A DNA stretch of 64,000 nucleotides from Malachius bipustulatus (GCA_910589415.1 OU342635.1:7998001-8062000); one strand, 5' to 3'. Counted from the stretch's first letter, positions 1 through 13,219 are shown. Notes: a model not told the origin generated them from the letters alone. Translations and numbers: made by a program.

Positions 1-1624
1 TTCGACACAACGACACTCCGGTAGTGCGAGCTTCGGGGCGCGAATTAAGCTACGTCCTCCTGGCAGGTATCCTCATGTGCTACGGCGTCACCTACGCGCT
101 CGTGCTGCGCCCCAGCGATATAGTTTGCGGAATCCAGAGATTCGGGGCCGGGTTCTGCTTCACCGTGGTGTACGCCGCGTTGCTCACCAAGACAAACCGG
201 ATCTCCAGGATATTCAACGCGGGGAAGCACTCGGCGAAGCGGCCCAGTTTTATTTCACCCAAATCGCAGTTATTTATTTGTAGCGGACTGGTTGGTGTTC
301 AGGTGAGAGCTTTATTCTGGATCTGCGCTGTTTATACTTTTAAAACTATTTATAATAATTTTTATGGCAGGTGCTGATCAATGGCGTGTGGATAGTGATC
401 AGTCCAGCTCGTGCTATTCACCATTATCCGACCAGAGAGGACAATCTTCTGGTCTGCAGCTCCTACATCGATGCTTCCTATATGATAGCTTTCACTTATC
501 CCATCGTCCTTATAGTAATCTGCACGGTTTACGCAGTGCTCACAAGGAAAATACCTGAAGCTTTCAACGAATCAAAACATATAGGTAAGAAAAAAAAGAA
601 GTACCAGAAGGTAGTCAAAGATCTCCACTCCAACTTATTAAGATTGCAAAAATTTTGACCATGTTCCATGGAGAAGGACCAAAACAAGAACCATCCTCAA
701 TGTTTCACGTATCTACTTGACAATGTACCACGATCTGTCACTTTTTTTTCAGCCACTTACCAAGATATAACCCGCCGAAAATAATAACTCAGGTAACACA
801 CCAACCTGGGTTATTATGACGTCAACATGACATCATTTTTTCGTGTTCGGTGACGCCTCTGCCGCCAAGTGCGCGGTCACTACTTCTAATATCATGTCAC
901 TTTTTATTGATCGCCGCGAGCTGACAAAAATTTTGAACAAAACCAACATATTTAACTTGCAGGTTTCACCATGTACACGACATGTGTGATCTGGTTAGCG
1001 TTCGTCCCTCTCTATTTCGGCACTGCCAACCATGTAGCTCTAAGAATCACCAGCATGTCCGTCACTATCAGTCTCTCAGCCAGCGTCACCGTGGCGTGTC
1101 TCTTCTCTCCAAAAGTAATTATATTAACACTTTTCTGCCATGTAAGATTTTTACTTTTACCACCTTGCCTTTCAGCTGTACATAATTCTGATAAGACCGG
1201 AGAGAAATGTGAGACAGTCGATGATGCCAATGAGGTACAGCGCCATCAACAAGAGCTCCACCACGGCGGGCTCGGGCAGCATGATGGCAGCTGTTATGGT
1301 CACCGCTGCCACTTGTGATCAAAAGGAGAAGCTCGAGAAGCATAATGTGCCGGTCGAAGACGAAGAAGGTTTGTATCAGTATAATTATCATTTTTCGCTC
1401 AAAAGTACAGTTAACCAAACATGGTTCAACAATAAATTATTGCAGAAACGGACGCGAGTGATTACAAGAAGTCCAAACCAGCGACCAAGGACTCGAGTAC
1501 ACAAACGCAAGATCCCTTAACCATCAGCAACGGTCAAGAGCCGGGTCAGAAGTTGAACAACAATTGCAACGGGCCTCTTTCGTTGTTGCCCGGAGTGCAG
1601 ATCAAAGACTTGAAAGATTTATAG
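1..1624 (+). CDS. mGluR: metabotropic glutamate receptor, C-terminal part (5' partial)
   Basis: Class C GPCR that binds glutamate at the synapse and signals through G proteins. Five exons are visible: <1-302, 371-584, 963-1114, 1176-1368, 1446-1624; all have GT/AG ends and join in frame to 345 codons plus a TAG stop. The protein enters at intracellular loop 1/TM2 (HNDTPVVRASGRELSYVLL), then TM3 with its conserved Cys (CGIQRFGAGF) and the loop TKTNRISRIF, TM4, ECL2 Cys (LLVCSSYIDAS), TM5, loop 3 (RKIPEAFNESKHIG), TM6 (FTMYTTCVIWLAFVPLYFG) and TM7/helix 8 (SPKLYIILIRPERNVRQ). The exon 3/4 junction falls in SPK|LYI. A polar tail of about 110 residues follows. The ligand-binding and cysteine-rich domains lie upstream of the window. 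The motifs fit the Drosophila mGluRA type best; mGluRB is less likely. Confidence 0.9.
817..824. promoter_or_regulatory. CRE-like palindrome in mGluR intron 2
   Basis: A perfect TGACGTCA octamer lies in the 378-bp intron 585-962, in a more GC-rich stretch than the surrounding intron. It matches the CREB/ATF consensus. Function is inference only. Confidence 0.3.
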
Positions 1625-2558
1625 CACCAGGATGTGTTCCAGCAGAAGCCGGGTGTGCTCAGAACGTCCAGTCTTAAGACCCGTCGAGATCCGGTGCAGG
1701 TGTGAGATGTGGCGATGCCGCTCGACCACGAGCGGCACGAGGGAATCCCATCCGGGCGATTATCAGTCACATTTTGAGTCGCCATTTTAGAATTTGACTT
1801 GTATGATAAAGATAGGAAATACATGATTTATGGTATTATACAGGGTATTCTTGCTACAAATGCCAAACGTGAATAAGCAGAAAAGACTTTTCTATTTATC
1901 TTATTAAAATTGTTGTGATTTTCCTTGACTCTTTGAGAATTTGTTTATATTTTATATTGTTGAATATTTTGTTATTGGTGCTGTGAAAATGGAGAGACAA
2001 TGTTTAATTAATTATTACCGAAACAACCAAATTTGTATATGCATTTACTATATTGATTATATTCTAATGTATAAATAATAGGGAAACAATTACATAAATT
2101 ATGTAGTTTGTTATATTCTTACCAGTGTTATAATAATATATTTGTAAATAGAGATTGTTGTGAAAGAAAACTACGAACTAAATATTATATGTAGAAATTT
2201 TCATTTGTACAAAGTGATATAAAAAAAAAATAGGTGTTCTAATACTAATTATTAATGTTGATATTTGTTTAAATGTAGGTTGTTATAATAATAACCAAAT
2301 AATATAAATTATAAATAATTCTTCTAACAAAAACACTTTCAGAATACTTCATTCCCATTATTAATGAGAAAAGAATGGAACAGTTTGATGCTGCATCAAA
2401 ATTCCGTATATAACATAAAAATAAATGGAATATTCTGAAAATGTAATTTAAAAAATATATAAAGAAATAAAACTCAATTGTTAAATGAGAGAAAACTGTA
2501 TTGGTATACATACAAAACTTCTGAAAAGATTAATTCATTTACAAAAATTGCCTGGCAG
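1625..2558 (+). other. probable mGluR 3' UTR and AT-rich spacer
   Basis: No supported coding sequence. The first 150 bases after the stop are fairly GC-rich, then it becomes very AT-rich with several AATAAA-like hexamers, consistent with a 3' UTR and polyadenylation region. The end of the transcript cannot be placed. Confidence 0.4.
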
Positions 2559-2676
2559 CTAAATTACAGATGATGACTTATGGTTGTAGTGGTCTTGGCG
2601 CCCCTTGGGACCTGGTCCTGCGTCCCTGAGCCCCCGCAAGACGAGGTCGGGCCCCCTTATCTCATCAGCTTCAGTC
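2559..2676 (-). other. GC-rich island, possible terminal exon
   Basis: A sharply GC-rich 118-bp block in AT-rich DNA. Read on the minus strand it has an acceptor-like CAG just before 2676 and then an open frame of 38 codons ending in TAG at 2561-2559 (ends HKSSSVI). No matching upstream exon was recognised between here and the CSN7 stop. It could be the last exon of an unknown minus-strand gene, part of the mGluR 3' UTR, or chance. Confidence 0.25.
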
Positions 2677-5156
2677 CTGCCAACACACACTCTCATGATG
2701 ATAGATACGACCATACTTTGACTTATTGTGAATAGAGTCGGAATTTGTTAATTTTTATTCCAAAAATGGTTGTTAGATTGTCATTCTACTATAATAAGTG
2801 ATTAGTTATTTCATTTGTAAATATGTAGCCAGTTAAATTGAAGAAGCCAGTCTTCCTCATTCTATGTAAAAAAAAATTTAATTGAGGCAAGTAATGAGGA
2901 CTTTTTGGTAATTAATGACTGAATTTTTTGGTTTTTCTTTGAAGAGTAAACACTATTGAGTAATGCTAATGAGATTATATTATAATAAAATTAGTTGAAA
3001 AGGTTTATCTAACAACATCTCCAGACTATAACGACCTATCAGCAGATATCAAAACTTCTACCTGAGGGTTGTAATTTATCAAATACTCACAAAGTAAGAA
3101 AGCTGTTGATCAGAAAATTTATTAAACCAAGCGATTTAAAACTAATCAACCTCGAGTTGCTGAAGGCAATTCTTAATAATTTCTCTATATTACTATGAAA
3201 TTTTGAGGAAAAGAAATTTTGAAAATCTCCAAAGTTTCACATTTTTATAGAAAATATAACATTCCATTAATCTAAGCCAATCATTTTTAACAACCATAAT
3301 ACAACATTGCTGTTGTCACTTGTGACAGTGTTGCAAAGTATCCCTGTAATTATTTCCTAAATTTCGACCAATTTAAAAAATTTATAAAACATCATGAAGC
3401 AAAATATTTAATTCTCAAGGCGATGAAACAACCTACAGAATTTAAATTATTAAAACAAGAGGCAATTGTAGCTTTAAATAAAATATAAAAAATAAATACC
3501 AAAGCATATCAAAATAACATTTTACTTGTCCATATCAAAAATTTTCCCTTTTCTGACAATACTAGCAATGTTTTTTACAATACTGGCAAATCTTCACTGT
3601 TAGGAACAACAACCTCAATAGGAATATTTTATGTCCTTCTAAAAAATGTTAAATAATGTTATATTGTCAATAGTGAACAGTATTTTATAATTAATCAAAA
3701 ATTGTGACATCTTGAAATACTTCCTGCATTTAGGGATGTTTTCATATGGCAAGAGCAACACAACCAAAAAAATAATCTACACTTATGCTATTTTTACAGA
3801 GTTCACAAAAATATGACAAAATAAATTGTAATGATAAACTTTGTATGTAAAGTAATAATTGCAAAACTAGAAAAATTGTGCTTTACATGTTCATATTTGC
3901 AATTATCTACCTATACAAGATTAATCCAGATTTCCAACAACATTAATCATTAATCCAGCATTGTCAAGTCCTCATTTTTTTATGTCTTCGCAGAATATTC
4001 ATTTTTTTGTAGCAAGGGTTTTATGTTAAAAATGTGACGAAAAACTCTGGAAACTTTTACTCATAAAATAGCAAAAAAAAAAACTAATAAATTTTTTTGT
4101 CTTTGTCTCCCATTTAAACTGTCTTCAATAATTAGTTAGAAGAATGACCATCTAAACTACAACAAATCTACTAATAGACAAAAAAAACATAACTTCATCT
4201 AAGAAAATAACTTGATCAACTATTCCGACTCTACAACTTAAAAATATTACGATACGCACAAATCAATCAAGATTTATTTAATCTTTAATCGATGATCACA
4301 GTCGGGTCAATTAAATTTAGTATCGTTAACATCGATTCGATTCAAAGTAGTATTTACTTTTAATGTTCCTCACTTCAATCAAACTCGTGGCGGTTTTTAC
4401 TTTCTAATTAAACAATTTTAGTTAATTCATTGTATCAACACGTTCTTCATTCAGTCTTCCATTTATTTATTGTAAGCGTAAGAAATTTTTAAACCTCAGA
4501 TCGGATCAGATAAGAATAACTCGAACAGAAATTAATATTTATTGTCATGACACCGACAGTCGACAACAAAGATTAATAAGACTGTAGTTATTAATAACTA
4601 CTTAAACAGCAGGCTTCGTTAAATCAGATTTTCGAGAGGGATATATTTTGAGCATGTTAGTGTTGCCCCGTCGGCGATGTGTACCATGATTGAGCATGGA
4701 AAAAATAAAGATAACGAAATAACTCTGTGTTTCATTGTTCATTACCCGTTCATAAAAAATAAAAAAATTTTGATGAATGATGGCTGATTGATTACAAAGA
4801 AAACCCTTAACAACAGAAAATTACAGCGACGGTTAAGGGGGTTATTAATTAAAAGCCAAAACAAGTTCAATTGGTTTATTCAATCAAAACTAAATCACTT
4901 CCCTTCACTCTTTCATCAAAGTACCAAAAAATATAAAACTCCCATTCGCTAATAATTAAACTACCGTAACTTACAACCTATACCTGAATTATTATTAATA
5001 AAAAAAAACTGTACAACAAAAGAAATACTCAAACCGACCGGTAATTGTAGAAAAATCAGGACAACTTTCTACCTAATCTAACACTAATAACTGTACTATA
5101 CCTATTTGGTGTAATAAGTTAATCAATTACAAAATTATTAACGCATTATTAAGTCA
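2677..5156. other. AT-rich intergenic spacer
   Basis: No coding exon, RNA gene or transposon protein was recognised. The sequence is rich in A/T homopolymers. Its right part may include the CSN7 3' UTR on the minus strand. Confidence 0.5.
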
Positions 5157-5169
5157 CCCCCCCCCCCCC
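5157..5169. repeat. C13 homopolymer
   Basis: A run of 13 C in an AT-rich spacer about 100 bp beyond the CSN7 stop. Similar runs occur at 27589-27600 and 31510-31522. The exact length may be unreliable in an assembly. Confidence 0.8.
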
Positions 5170-5274
5170 ATGCCACCTGTTCTCCTCATTCTTTACTACT
5201 ATAAGTAAAAATTTCAATCCCCAGTGATAATGATATAAACTATAAAAAAAAATTAACCAGATTGACAGACCGAT

Positions 5275-7665
5275 TTACGATTTCAACCAGAACTTCCCGC
5301 TCCCGCTTCGACTACCTTTGTTCTTCCCCGACTTCTTCCCTTTTTCGCCGGCCGCCTCTCTGCTGTCGGCTCCCTGCACCTCCTCCCCCGCCTCGGCCCC
5401 CCGCTCGGCCAGCTGCGCCTTGAGCGTCTTCTTGATGTTGACCACCTCCGTGTCGATGGCGGCTTTCCGAGCGACGGCGCGGGTGCGCTCCGAGTTCGCC
5501 CGTGACATCTGGGTCTCGACGCAGGAGAGGAGACCCTCGCAGGCGCGGCACCATTCCTGCAGGCAGTCGACGGTCGCGTCTAGGTCGCCGACCTGGATGT
5601 CGCGGCCGATGGCGTAGTCGACTTCCAGCTGGGAATTTCGGTGGTCCAGCTTTCCGTGGATTATGTCTTTGAAAGGAAAATATTCGTTAATTTAAGTGCT
5701 TGATTTGTTTTATTGCAAAATGTACGCAATTTAAAGTCTGCATTTAGTTAAATAGAAAATGGGAGAGTTTCAACGAAACTTCAAGAAAAGATTTTGGACC
5801 CAGGGATGTCCAAGCAGTCTCAGTTGAAAGCAAGAATCCAAATAGTGTTCAAAAAGTTACATTTTTACTAAAAATGTCGAAGTTTGAAATACATCTCAGT
5901 CAGTTTTTATCCAAAAAATTATTTTCAAGCCACCATTTTGAAGGTTGAACTACTAAATTGATCTGTTTGTATTTTTTATGAAGCAATGCTTGACCTGTGA
6001 CTATGACAATTAACCTGTCGCTGCTCAGAAAATAGTTATACACAAAAAAAAATGGCTTTCTGCTTTTTTTTAATACTTTTTGATACTTTTTTTGATATTT
6101 TTGACACAAGAAATTTCTTCGTAATTTTTTAAATAAATAATTTCGATGTGAAATCGCATTTTAAAGAAAAAGTTTCCTAATAACTATAACTAAATTTTGC
6201 CTTGTGTTCGAGATATATTTTAAATACTGAAAGGGGTGCAGTTTCACCCCTATCTCCAATTTTCACCATCTAATTTGATAGCACTCCGCGATTTTTAATC
6301 CTTAATGACCATTTGAAGGATGCGTGCAATAAAAACTCGCTCTTTTGATAGTTCCTTTCTATAAGACATAAAAGCCCACTAATTTGGATCCTGGATCCAA
6401 GAACTCTTCACACTTTGGTGACATTATTCTAATTTCAAATCCCCATTTTTGAAATTTAGTCATTTTATCATAAATATTATTACCTGCGTATACTGCTTCA
6501 ATAATCAAATCTTCCAGATCTCTTACATTGTTGATGTCCAATTCTTTCAACAGCAGTTCATACGGTATGCACTATAAACAGAAACAAAAATTATGATAAA
6601 ACTTAGTAAAGACAGTTGATATCAAAATAGTCCCCAATATTCATACTTTTTTCCCCAATTTGTTATTCTACTATCTTTCTAAATCTGAAAAAAGATGGTA
6701 GAAAAACATAGAATACAGAAAAAGGAGCAAAGTAAAGATCATGACCTAACCAAGATTACAAGACCTTACTTAAAATCCATCTCAACAAGAGGAGAACATC
6801 ATGACAATATACAGAAGTAGAAAAAAAAGAAAACCGCTCGACTGCTGCCATTGTAATTTCCGCATGAATCTGGCAACTATGCGAGCAGTCATAATTTTAT
6901 CAAACCAAAAGTAAATTTTACCAATTTTAATGCAATTTTACAAATATGAACGACAATTCTAGACTGTCCCTACTTCCTGGAGTTCATCAACTCACCTTTG
7001 ATTTGGTGGCAAGCGTGACGATGGTGAGATGTTGCAATTTTTTCTTCTGCGCCGGGGTGAGTTCCAGATAATCAGCCTTGTTCTCCATGTATTGCTTATA
7101 AGTGCCGTAAGCGAACAAATTGAGTGAGTTGAGGTACGCTTTATATGGTGTATCTGCGAGCTGAAAAAAATAAATTATAGAATCTTTCAATGAAAGTAAA
7201 GAGAAGGGAGTGTATGTGTAAGTGCTGTTGAAAATGAATTCTCCCATTTCTCAACATGTTAGAGCAGTGTCATCAATATTCCTGAACTTGGTAAAGACAC
7301 GTTGAGAATTAGGAGAAACTTTCTGAGACTTATGCACGGCCAATTTACCCATCATAGGCATGAAACGCAGCTCCCTAAGGCTGCAGCTTTATGATGAGGA
7401 GCGGCACAAATAAATGAAAGTGGCTAGAATTGGAAGTTTTTCAAACAGTCTCGGCAATTTAATTCATTCAACAAGGAATTAGGGTATACCAGAAATACTT
7501 TACCTCTGTTATGTTGGGCATGTCGAGCAGCTCCCCGAATACGAATATTCCGGGAGTTTCCAGGACTTGCTTAATTAGTTCAGAGCAAGCGGCCCCCTTG
7601 GCAGACTTCGCCAGCAGGACGAATTGTTCCAGGGGGTTGCCGAAGGTGTTCTTTTCGACCACCAT
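5275..7665 (-). CDS. CSN7: COP9 signalosome complex subunit 7
   Basis: Subunit of the COP9 signalosome, the nuclear/cytoplasmic complex that removes NEDD8 from cullin-RING ubiquitin ligases. Four minus-strand exons: 7665-7504, 7160-6996, 6571-6484, 5666-5275. They have GT/AG ends and phases 0, 0, 1, and join to 807 nt (268 aa), close to the usual 260-275 aa. Landmarks in order: [14 protein letters not shown] and [12 protein letters not shown] near the N-terminus, [47 protein letters not shown] (PCI/winged-helix part), [12 protein letters not shown], the helix [19 protein letters not shown], and a basic tail ending GSGKFWLKS. The start is the first ATG before the conserved block. The coding exons are much more GC-rich than the introns. 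The gene converges on mGluR. Confidence 0.95.
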
Positions 7666-8450
7666 TTTCAGCGCTTCTTCTACTTATCTGATTGATCTTG
7701 TTTGCTTGATTGATTGCAATTATTCTTTTTCCAATGCAATGAACAATAAAATTAAATTATTGATAATATTTTGATTTTTCAACAGAACAGAATCATCAAT
7801 TCATTATTAGAGATTGAGGTTAGGTAAGCGATTGTCATTGATTGACAAATGATAGAGCTGACAGATGCACTTGAGATGACAGCTTTGACTTAGGTAATTA
7901 AATTAGTTTGATCCTACATTCAACTCTGGCTCTCATTTTAAGTCAGTGTGACGTCACTAGGGGACAAGTGGAAATGGTATCAAATAAACAAACCGTTGAC
8001 ATTGCTATTGTTGCCAGTTGTTGTGATTGAATTGTTCACATCGTGAATGTGATTCAAGTTTGACTTATTGAACCTGAAATTTTCAGAGCTTATTAACTAG
8101 CCCGGTGCGAATTCGTTTTCGATTAAGTCAATTTTGCCTTAGCTTTTATCTTTCAAGTGCTTTCAGTTTAAAACCGGAATAACATTTTTGAACAATATCA
8201 CAATCTTTCGCTACTTTTCCAATTTGCCTAAGAAATTTCGGAAAAAAAATCGATTTTCTTCGAAAAGTTGACATAAAAATTGACATTTTATAAATTTTTG
8301 TCGATAAACCTTCGAGAACTAGCTCATTAAGCTACACAGATTCTCTCATCCTTTTTTATTAATAAATTATATCTCTATATTATATGTCATCTTTTTGAAG
8401 TATAAATGGTAACTAGGATAAAACATTTATGAAGTAGCAGACTTCGTAAA
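7666..8450 (-). promoter_or_regulatory. CSN7 upstream region
   Basis: Presumed 5' UTR and promoter of CSN7. No TATA box is obvious. A TGACGTCA octamer at 7949-7956, about 285 bp before the start codon, is a possible CREB/ATF site. Otherwise AT-rich with no gene. Confidence 0.35.
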
Positions 8451-9343
8451 CAGTTAGGTGTCCCAGCTCATTCGAAACGGTCTCTGTGGGCCAAACGTTG
8501 GATTTTTTCAAAAAAAAAATTTGCATATTCAAGTACAGGATCACAATGGCCATTATTGAAAATTATTTTGGACTATACAGAGTGTCCCATATGAGAGTGG
8601 CATATCAAATTTATGTTTTTTAAATGGAATGCTCCTATGTTATTGCATTTTTAGATTGTCTGAGCAGAAAAAATAAGATTGGCTTTTACAGTTGGTGTTT
8701 AAGTTCAGAAGTTTGTGAGTTATAAACAAGTGAAAATAATCGTCATTTTTGAAGTTATTCAAACGAAAACGGCTTAAGATAGAGAAAAACGGCTTACATG
8801 TCCTTATTTTACTTTTTCATGTGTAAATATCCTATGATTAAGATAAACTGTTTATACAGGGTGATAAAAAATTTGAAAAAATCTGAGATTTCTCCACGAG
8901 TCGTCAAAAAAAACAAAACAAAAAAAGTACAAATGTTTCTATACCATAGGATAGTACCTACATAAAAAGTTAAAACAGGGACATGTAAGCCATATTTTTA
9001 ACTGTCTTGAGCCGTTTTCGTTGTACAGGGTCTTGAACTTCAAAAATGACGATTTTCACTTGCTTATAACTCAAAAACTTCTGAATTTAAACACCAACTG
9101 TAAAAGCCAATTTTATTTTTTCTTCTCAGACAATCTAAAAAGACAATAACATATGGGAGCATTCCATTTAAAAAAACATAACTTTGATATGCCACTGTCA
9201 TATGGGACACTCTGTATACTCCAAAATAATTTCAAATTATGACCACTGTGATTCTGTACGTGAAATTTCAGAAAAAAAATTGAAAAAGTCTATTCGTTTG
9301 GCCTACAGAGACCCCTTCGAATGAGCTGATGGGACACCCTGAT
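8451..9343. repeat. large fold-back (palindromic) element A
   Basis: The left arm starts at AGGTGTCCCAGCTCATTCGA and the right arm ends with its imperfect complement (TTCGAATGAGCT...GGGACACCCT). Internal blocks pair across a centre near 8895; for example GGCTTTTACAGTTGGTGTTT at about 8680 pairs with AAACACCAACTGTAAAAGCC near 9090. No transposase is encoded. Internal text around CGGCTTACATGTCC is shared with the element at 57.1-58.1 kb. Probably a non-autonomous DNA element. Confidence 0.85.
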
Positions 9344-9729
9344 GTATATGCAAACGTTATTACTGATTCGGTGTATTATGGGTTGCTTAATGCTTTTAAT
9401 TTAACGGTTTTTAACAGAAAAATCTAATTTTTAAATACTTCGAATTATCTTTATTCTTATCCAGAATATTATTTTTTTATTGATAATGATAAAAATAAGA
9501 TATACCTACCAACAGGTCTTTTCTCTTTAAAATCAAAATACATCAATTTACCACTTGCGAGCGCAACAATTGAGATGTGTGCCGTCTAAATTATATTCTT
9601 GCGATCTTATTATTTAATCTTGGAAGCCTATATTAACAATACGAGACCAACAATTCAATTTCTTGATTGAAAACGACACAAAGTGACTTTAGACGTTGAT
9701 GAGGATTTATATCCTGTCGGCTTTAAAAA
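9344..9729. other. AT-rich spacer upstream of H27-1
   Basis: No gene is seen. It should contain the H27-1 promoter, but no convincing TATA/initiator pair can be placed. Confidence 0.4.
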
Positions 9730-11478
9730 ATGACTATCATAAAGTGCTTGACCATCGTTTTAACCATCACACTTTTACGTAGGTAAACTTATAACTGATT
9801 ATTATCGTCTATTGAATTTTTTTTTCAAAATTAGATCTCCCGAGAATATCGACAGAGAACGAGGAACCTGGAACCGATCCATGCAAACACGTTGACCATT
9901 TACTGGAAGAAGAATTTCGGGCCAGACTTTTATCGACGTTGAACAAACGAGCGCATCAATGTGAGGACAAAGATACAACTTTCGATGTAAGTCTTAAAAT
10001 CATTTTTATTTGACCAAAAAGAGGATCAAAAAGTAATTCAAAAAATAGGCAACTGTAATTGATACAATTATCCATCTCTTATTGTACCTACTTATACTTT
10101 TCCAGATGATGACGCAAAACGGCTCATCTCTGATGACTCACTGTTTTTCCATCGTCTCTAGGAAAAATCATGAACAACAGATCTAAATATAGATAAGATT
10201 TTTAATTCTACCAATTTTATAATTCCAGGAGCCAATAGCGAACACAACGAACTGTTTCAAAGAGTTACACTCCGAGAATGAAACTCTCTGCAGCACAATG
10301 CTCGAGCATTACACCTTCTGCACTACACCGATAGCAGAAGCCCTGGAGACCTGCCTCTCGTCAGACTTGGCAGGACTGGGTTCGAATCTGGTGCAGGCGT
10401 CTTACAACATCCTGCACTACCTCTGCTCCTTGCCGGTGGAACAAGTGTCATCTCTGACGAACCAGTGCATCAAAGAAATCGACTTCATGATCGCCACGTC
10501 CAAATGCGTCGCGAACACCGAACAGAAGATCGTGACTCTCTTTAAGGATGACGCAGAGGCGTTGACTTTCCAAGATATCCTCTGCAGGTAAGGTTTCACG
10601 ATGTGGTTTGAGTTTTTTTCTCTTTAGTTTCTTATTCATTTTGTGAGTCTTTATCATTACAATAACTTGGTCCAAATGTTTTTTTTTATCTAATTTGGAT
10701 GTGTGTCTGAGGAAAAAGTTACTTTGCGGTCACTAAATTTTGAGAAACTTAAGAAGAAGATTTTTTTTATAATAGCAAAAATCGTAAAAATTTCGTGCAT
10801 TTCTTCGCACATTTGAACGTTTCCGCGCATTCCCAATTTGGAACGGAATGATCAATCAGTCGCAAAATTAGCTCAGGGATAAAAATCATAATAATAGTCC
10901 TACCTACTAGAGAAGGACTAGGAATATCCAGATTTTGATGTTTATAAAAAAATTTCTTTGAGTGACGTTCATGATCGGGGAGCTTCTAGAACGCTTCAGA
11001 AGAAGAACAGCTTGATTCCAGACGAAAATTAAATGTCTAAAACTGTAGTGTAACAATTTTTTTATGATTTTTGTCTATTTTGCGTATGTTTAAGTCATTT
11101 CCCGGTCAAAAGATCTCTCATTCTGCTTTATTTAATAAATCCTTTATATCAAGGTTTTAGGATTCGCAACTTTCCAAATTGGGAATGATTTAATTGTACC
11201 TGTCAAAGAGACTCCGTTTTATGGGCTCCAACATGGCGTTTGGTTCAGATGTATCTTGATTCAGTCGTTACTATTACTTACCCTACATTTTTATAGTCAT
11301 AAAATTTATTAAAAATTTATTTTTTTGTTGTAGAATCCACAACGATGTGTACCCCTGCTTTGAGATAAAAGTCAAGACTTCTTGTGCCAATCCATTAACT
11401 CGAGAGTCAATTTTGGGAATCCTGGACGCATTGACTCTCACACCTTGTCAGAATTTCACTCCAGAACACTTTGATTGA
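9730..11478 (+). CDS. H27-1: divergent 27-kDa haemolymph protein-like (DUF1397-like) secreted protein
   Basis: Predicted secreted cysteine-rich protein of 234 aa; family function unknown. Exons 9730-9778, 9835-9986, 10229-10587, 11334-11478, with phases 1, 0, 2 as in the array genes. Exon 1 encodes a hydrophobic leader (MTIIKCLTIVLTITLL). The 5' donor could instead lie at 9783 (GTAAAC), but then the leader joins in frame only through a poorer acceptor (CCGAG), so GTAGGT at 9779 is preferred. The third exon equals exons 3 and 4 of the other genes fused. Cysteines are spaced as in the family (ETLC, TFC, ETC, HYLC, NQC, SKC, ILC, YPC, TSC, TPC), plus extra ones near the N-terminus. Three N-glycosylation sequons (NTT, NET, NFT) are unlike the array genes. 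AATAAA lies at 11580. Confidence 0.7.
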
Positions 11479-12471
11479 TCTTAATGTTGTAGTTCTGGGT
11501 GAAAGTTTATCACCTGTTATTTTTTATAATTGACGAATATTTATACATAATAATTATTTATAGGAACTTTGTATAAGAGAATAAACAATTTATATGACTT
11601 AGATGATGTTCTATTGATTAATAATAAATATTTATTTTATAATGCAAAAGAAGATAATCCTCTTAACAACAAGATAACGTAGGTGCGTCCCTGACAAGTA
11701 ACAGTTGTAACTTATCGAAGTATTTAGGGTAATGTTTAATGAATGATAATACCTCAATAGTTAATGTATCATAGAAGAAAACAACTATTTGATTAAAATT
11801 GCATTACGCTCTCGTATTTATTTATACAGGGTGTTAAATTGAATGTTAAATTAATGATTAAAAAAGTACAGGGGGATTTAGGAAACGCGGAATTTTAAAA
11901 AGAACCGATATATTGTCTAGGTATTATTAAACACTATATTGAGGACGAAAATCACCAAAAATCATCAAATGTCCACCAATCCTGACTCCTATATTTTTAT
12001 TTAATTACTTCTTCAAAATCGCGAATTTTCGATTTTCAAAACTCTTTTGTAGCTTCATCTTAAAATATTAGAGAACGAAATTATTCTACCTTGTATAGAA
12101 CTTTTGGAGAACTTTAGATTTTCGTCAAAAAAGTTCACTTCTACAGTGTGCGCCCCTGCAAAATTTGAAATAAAACCGTTCTTGTCCCACCATTTATCTA
12201 GATGTCTGAAATTTTTGTGAGAGTAAGATATTCATAAGCAGAGTAGTCTGATACGCTTTTGAGCAAAATCGGTTCAGCTGTTTCCAAATTGCGGCCATTT
12301 GAATTTTAGAAAAAATTGTTTTTTTTTAGCCCTTTATACGCCAGATAGAAAAAAAAACTTAGCAGGACGAGAGGAACGTTTAACGCGAACTATACAGTAG
12401 TGTAAATTAAAAAAAAAATCCGTTTAATAAGCCAGCGTGGGTAGGAAAAGGGTAAAAGCTGCTATTTTCTA
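11479..12471. other. H27-1 3' flank and old repeats
   Basis: Contains the H27-1 poly(A) signal at 11580-11585, then AT-rich DNA with a TACAGGGTG motif near 11825. No gene seen. Confidence 0.5.
11580..11585 (+). terminator. poly(A) signal of H27-1
   Basis: AATAAA about 100 bp after the stop codon, a normal distance for an insect 3' end. Confidence 0.5.
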
Positions 12472-13219
12472 TATACAGGGTGATTCAAAATTAAGTGCAA
12501 AGATCTCAAGGGCGTATTTTATCAGCCAAAAATAAGAAATCTTTTTCATATAATCGTAGGTCCTAGCTTGCTTCGTTTTCTAGATACATACAGCGTGTAA
12601 AAGTTAAGAAAAATTTTTTTTTTATTAATTACTCAAAAACCTTCCAGCCGATCAAAATAAAATTTGGTTATTTTTGTCGTCATATGGGTCTTTCTTTAAT
12701 GGGAATAACATAAATTTATTAATTACTTAATATTTATAGGTAAATTATGGTACGCCACTGCTTTTTTGACAAGACATAGATTTGATTTTTTTTCTTGGAA
12801 ACAATGCTAGATACGAATAAAGCTCAAGAGGCAAGAAAGTTACATTATTGACCGCTTAATCTAAAAAAAAAATTAAATTGTCAAAAAAGCAGTAGCGTAG
12901 GTACCATGATATTTTTACCCATAAGTATAATATCAAATAGGTAGCCCCCTGAGAGGCCACTGGAATTGATAAATTTATGTTATTCCTATCAAATAAAGGC
13001 CCTTATGACGACAAATAAGCCTACCAAATGTTATTTAATGCGTCTGAAAGATTTTTGAGTAACAGATAAAAAAGCGATTTTTTTCTTCAAACTTGTACAC
13101 CCTGTATCTATAGAAAACGAAGCATTAGGACATACGATTATATGAAAGATTTTTCTTCTTTTTGACTGGTAAATACGCTCTTAAAGTCTTTGAACTTAAT
13201 TTTAAATCATCGTGTATAA
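12472..13219. repeat. large fold-back element B
   Basis: The left end (ATACAGGGTGATTCAAAATT) pairs with the right end near 13190-13219. Inner blocks such as TTTCATATAATCGTAGGTCC pair with the complementary stretch near 13130. A CAGTGGCGTA-type core occurs on both sides (about 12770 and 12895). An open frame at 13162-13503 starts inside the right arm and is not considered a gene. Confidence 0.8.

Noticed and set aside
5275..5666. Alternative CSN7 end using the GTAGTC donor in the last exon to join the 2559-2676 block
   Set aside because: The joined frame stops after a few codons, and the unspliced end matches the known CSN7 C-terminus.
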